Translations under genes and position numbers: made by a program
Assembly (NCBI GenBank): GCA_964408735.1
Contig: CAYPAX010000009.1
Location: forward strand, 1-64,000
Direction of reading: 5' to 3'
Source: UBA7887 sp964408735
GTDB lineage: Bacteria > Pseudomonadota > Alphaproteobacteria > UBA7887
Length of the DNA stretch: 64,000 nucleotides
The notes under the pieces: model-generated
Told to the model about the DNA's origin: nothing
Seen by the model: the letters and a program-made list of their open reading frames with translations, nothing else
Database searches by the model: none
In this document: positions 62,310 to 64,000 of the stretch, one piece after another
Numbering within the stretch: position 1 is the first letter of the stretch
Layout of the letters: the number at the start of each line of letters is the position of its first letter

Positions 62310-63517
62310 AGCTTCACTCCCAGCTTTTCGGCCACCGCGAAGATATCCTTGTCGCCTCTGCCGCACATGTTCATGACCAGAATATGGTCAGCCGGCAGCT
62401 CGGGTGCAATCTTGACCACATGGGCCAGCGCATGCGCCGGTTCCAGGGCCGGGATGATGCCCTCGAGACGCGAGCAAAGCTGGAAGGCGTCGAGCGCCTC
62501 GTCGTCGGTCACCGAGACATATTCGACGCGGCCCTGCTCGTGCAGCCAGGCATGCTCGGGCCCGATGCCCGGGTAGTCGAGCCCGGCCGAGATCGAATGC
62601 GCATCCGTGATCTGGCCGTCGTCGTCCTGCAAGAGATAGGTGCGGTTGCCGTGCAGCACGCCCGGCGCCCCGGCGCTCAGCGAGGCCGCGTGGCGGCCGG
62701 TCTCGACCCCCTCGCCGCCGGCCTCGACGCCGATGATGCGCACGTCGCGATCGTCGAGGAAGGGATGGAAAAGGCCGATGGCGTTGGAGCCGCCGCCGAT
62801 GCAGGCGACCAGCGAATCCGGCAGGCGGCCTTCGGCGGCCTGGATTTGCTCGCGCGCCTCGCGCCCGATCACCGACTGGAAGTCGCGCACCAGCTCAGGG
62901 TACGGGTGCGGCCCGGCCACGGTGCCGATGATGTAATAGGTATCCTCGACATTTGTCACCCAATCGCGCAGGGCCTCGTTCATGGCGTCCTTGAGGGTCG
63001 CCGTGCCCGAGGAGACCGAGCGCACTTCCGCGCCCAGCAGCTTCATACGGAAGACATTGGGTTGCTGGCGAACGATATCGGTCTCGCCCATATAGACCAC
63101 GCATGGCAGGCCGAACAAGGCACAGACAGTTGCCGTGGCAACACCGTGCTGGCCGGCGCCGGTTTCGGCGATGATCCGCTTCTTGCCCATGCGGCGGGCG
63201 AGCAGGATCTGGCCGACGCAGTTGTTGATCTTGTGCGCGCCGGTGTGGTTGAGCTCATCGCGCTTGAAATAGATGCGCGCGCCGCCCAGATGCTGGCTGA
63301 GGCGCCTGGCATGATAGAGCGGGCTGGGCCGGCCGACATAATGGGCCATCAGGTCGTCGAACTCGGCGGCAAAGGCCGGATCGGCCTTGGCCTCGCCATA
63401 GGCGCGCTCGAGGTCGAGAATCAGCGGCATCAGGGTCTCGGCCACGAAGCGGCCGCCGAAGATGCCGAAATGGCCCTGCTCGTCCGGGCCCTCGCGATAG
63501 CTGTTGATCTCTGACAT
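62306..63517 (-). CDS. trpB: Tryptophan synthase beta chain
   Basis: The 403-residue subunit joins indole and serine with PLP bound to Lys96 (NHTGAHKINN). Other hallmarks are AETGAGQHGVATA, the phosphate loop CIGGGSNAIG and GVEAGGEG. It lies 12 bases downstream of trpF and overlaps trpA. The ordinary TrpB1 length and motifs are intact. Confidence 0.97.
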   Translation of the reverse strand: MSEINSYREGPDEQGHFGIFGGRFVAETLMPLILDLERAYGEAKADPAFAAEFDDLMAHYVGRPSPLYHARRLSQHLGGARIYFKRDELNHTGAHKINNCVGQILLARRMGKKRIIAETGAGQHGVATATVCALFGLPCVVYMGETDIVRQQPNVFRMKLLGAEVRSVSSGTATLKDAMNEALRDWVTNVEDTYYIIGTVAGPHPYPELVRDFQSVIGREAREQIQAAEGRLPDSLVACIGGGSNAIGLFHPFLDDRDVRIIGVEAGGEGVETGRHAASLSAGAPGVLHGNRTYLLQDDDGQITDAHSISAGLDYPGIGPEHAWLHEQGRVEYVSVTDDEALDAFQLCSRLEGIIPALEPAHALAHVVKIAPELPADHILVMNMCGRGDKDIFAVAEKLGVKL

Positions 63518-63529
63518 GTTTGCGATTCG

Positions 63530-64000
63530 CTACGGCGTCGCGGCTGCGACCGCTTCGACAAAGGCTTGGATCAGGCGTAGGTCCTTGACGCCCGGTGCCG
63601 ACTCGACGCCACTTGAGACGTCGACGAATTTTGCTCCCGATATCTGGATCGCCTGGCCGACATTGTCCACTGTCAGGCCTCCCGACAGGATCCACGGCCG
63701 CCGCCATTCCCTGTCCGCCAGAAGCCGCCAGTCGAAGGCCTGGCCCAGGCCACCCGGGCGCGACGCGTCCGCTGCCGCCTTGGCGTCGAACATCAACCAG
63801 TCGCACACCGGCTCATAGCCCGCGACCTTGGCCAAATCCTCTTCCCCGGCCACGCCGATCGCCTTTATCACCTGGACGCCGACGCGCCTCTTGATGTCGG
63901 CAACGCGCTCGGGCGTCTCGTCGCCGTGCAGCTGGACGACGTTGATCGGCACCTGATCCATGACGCTATCGATCAAATCGTCGCGCGGGTCGACGAAGAT
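63530..64000 (-). CDS. trpF: Phosphoribosylanthranilate isomerase (partial)
   Basis: Only the C-terminal ~155 residues are in the window; the frame is open to the edge (reading IFVDPRDDLID at the border). Family segments are VQLHGDETPE, LMFDAKA, ILSGGLTVDNV and FVDVSSGVESAPGVKD, the last including the phosphate-binding loop. The enzyme performs the third step of tryptophan synthesis from anthranilate. It heads the visible trpF-trpB-trpA-accD-folC cluster. Confidence 0.95.
   Translation of the reverse strand: MFVDPRDDLIDSVMDQVPINVVQLHGDETPERVADIKRRVGVQVIKAIGVAGEEDLAKVAGYEPVCDWLMFDAKAAADASRPGGLGQAFDWRLLADREWRRPWILSGGLTVDNVGQAIQISGAKFVDVSSGVESAPGVKDLRLIQAFVEAVAAATP

Overview
This window is chromosomal DNA from a GC-rich Alphaproteobacterium, probably close to Rhodospirillales. 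The evidence is the alphaproteobacterial gene order trpF-trpB-trpA-accD-folC facing murU-addB-addA-trxA, the hemC-hemD-mitofilin-hemY block opposite tsaD-gpsA, a TsaE/sugar-kinase fusion next to murU, and a B12-dependent ribonucleotide reductase. I saw no rRNA, tRNA, CRISPR array, intact insertion sequence or phage gene.

Layout. Positions 1-5.2 kb hold the 3' end of nrdJ, a structured 3' UTR with an intrinsic terminator, and an operon of two unrecognised lipoproteins, one very large. At 5.3-9.7 kb lie a small hypothetical gene and two class III nucleotide cyclase genes; the second is broken by an in-frame TAG and truncated. From 9.7 to 23.5 kb come metabolic genes: a CPA2 antiporter, an enolase-superfamily enzyme, glutathione-dependent formaldehyde dehydrogenase, a 3-methyladenine glycosylase, malic enzyme, a PQQ dehydrogenase, a DUF123 protein, a dicarboxylate symporter coupled to a 2-hydroxyacid dehydrogenase, and a secreted Sel1-repeat protein.

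The accessory part is 23.5-39.7 kb. A spacer with REP-like palindromes and a decayed copy of the 3' end of an hcrB gene precede two divergent short-chain dehydrogenases, whose shared promoter region is full of palindromes. Next is an operon for a molybdenum enzyme of the 4-hydroxybenzoyl-CoA reductase type (echA-like, hcrC, hcrA, hcrB), in which the FAD subunit carries the four-cysteine loop of the [4Fe-4S] HcrB class. Then come another dehydrogenase and three more cyclase genes: two with a TolB-like region and TPRs, one with SAM, AAA and TPR domains. A RidA-family gene and a MetE-like methyltransferase gene sit among them. Five cyclase-type genes lie within 34 kb.

The rest, 39.7-64 kb, is housekeeping: haem synthesis (hemC, a hemD-mitofilin fusion, hemY), tRNA t6A synthesis (tsaD, tsaE), gpsA, HPr and enzyme I of a regulatory PTS, ahcY, a LysR regulator divergent from a DUF1330 gene broken by a TAG, peptidoglycan recycling (amgK domain and murU), AddAB recombination, thioredoxin, folC, accD and trpABF. 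Most of these genes overlap by 1-14 bases, which suggests translational coupling.

Main points for a second look: two genes interrupted by single in-frame TAG codons although TAG is an ordinary stop here; the hcrB tail duplication flanking the SDR island and its operator-like palindromes; the hemD-mitofilin fusion; a PQQ dehydrogenase with glycine at the usual catalytic aspartate position; and a possible structured RNA downstream of nrdJ.
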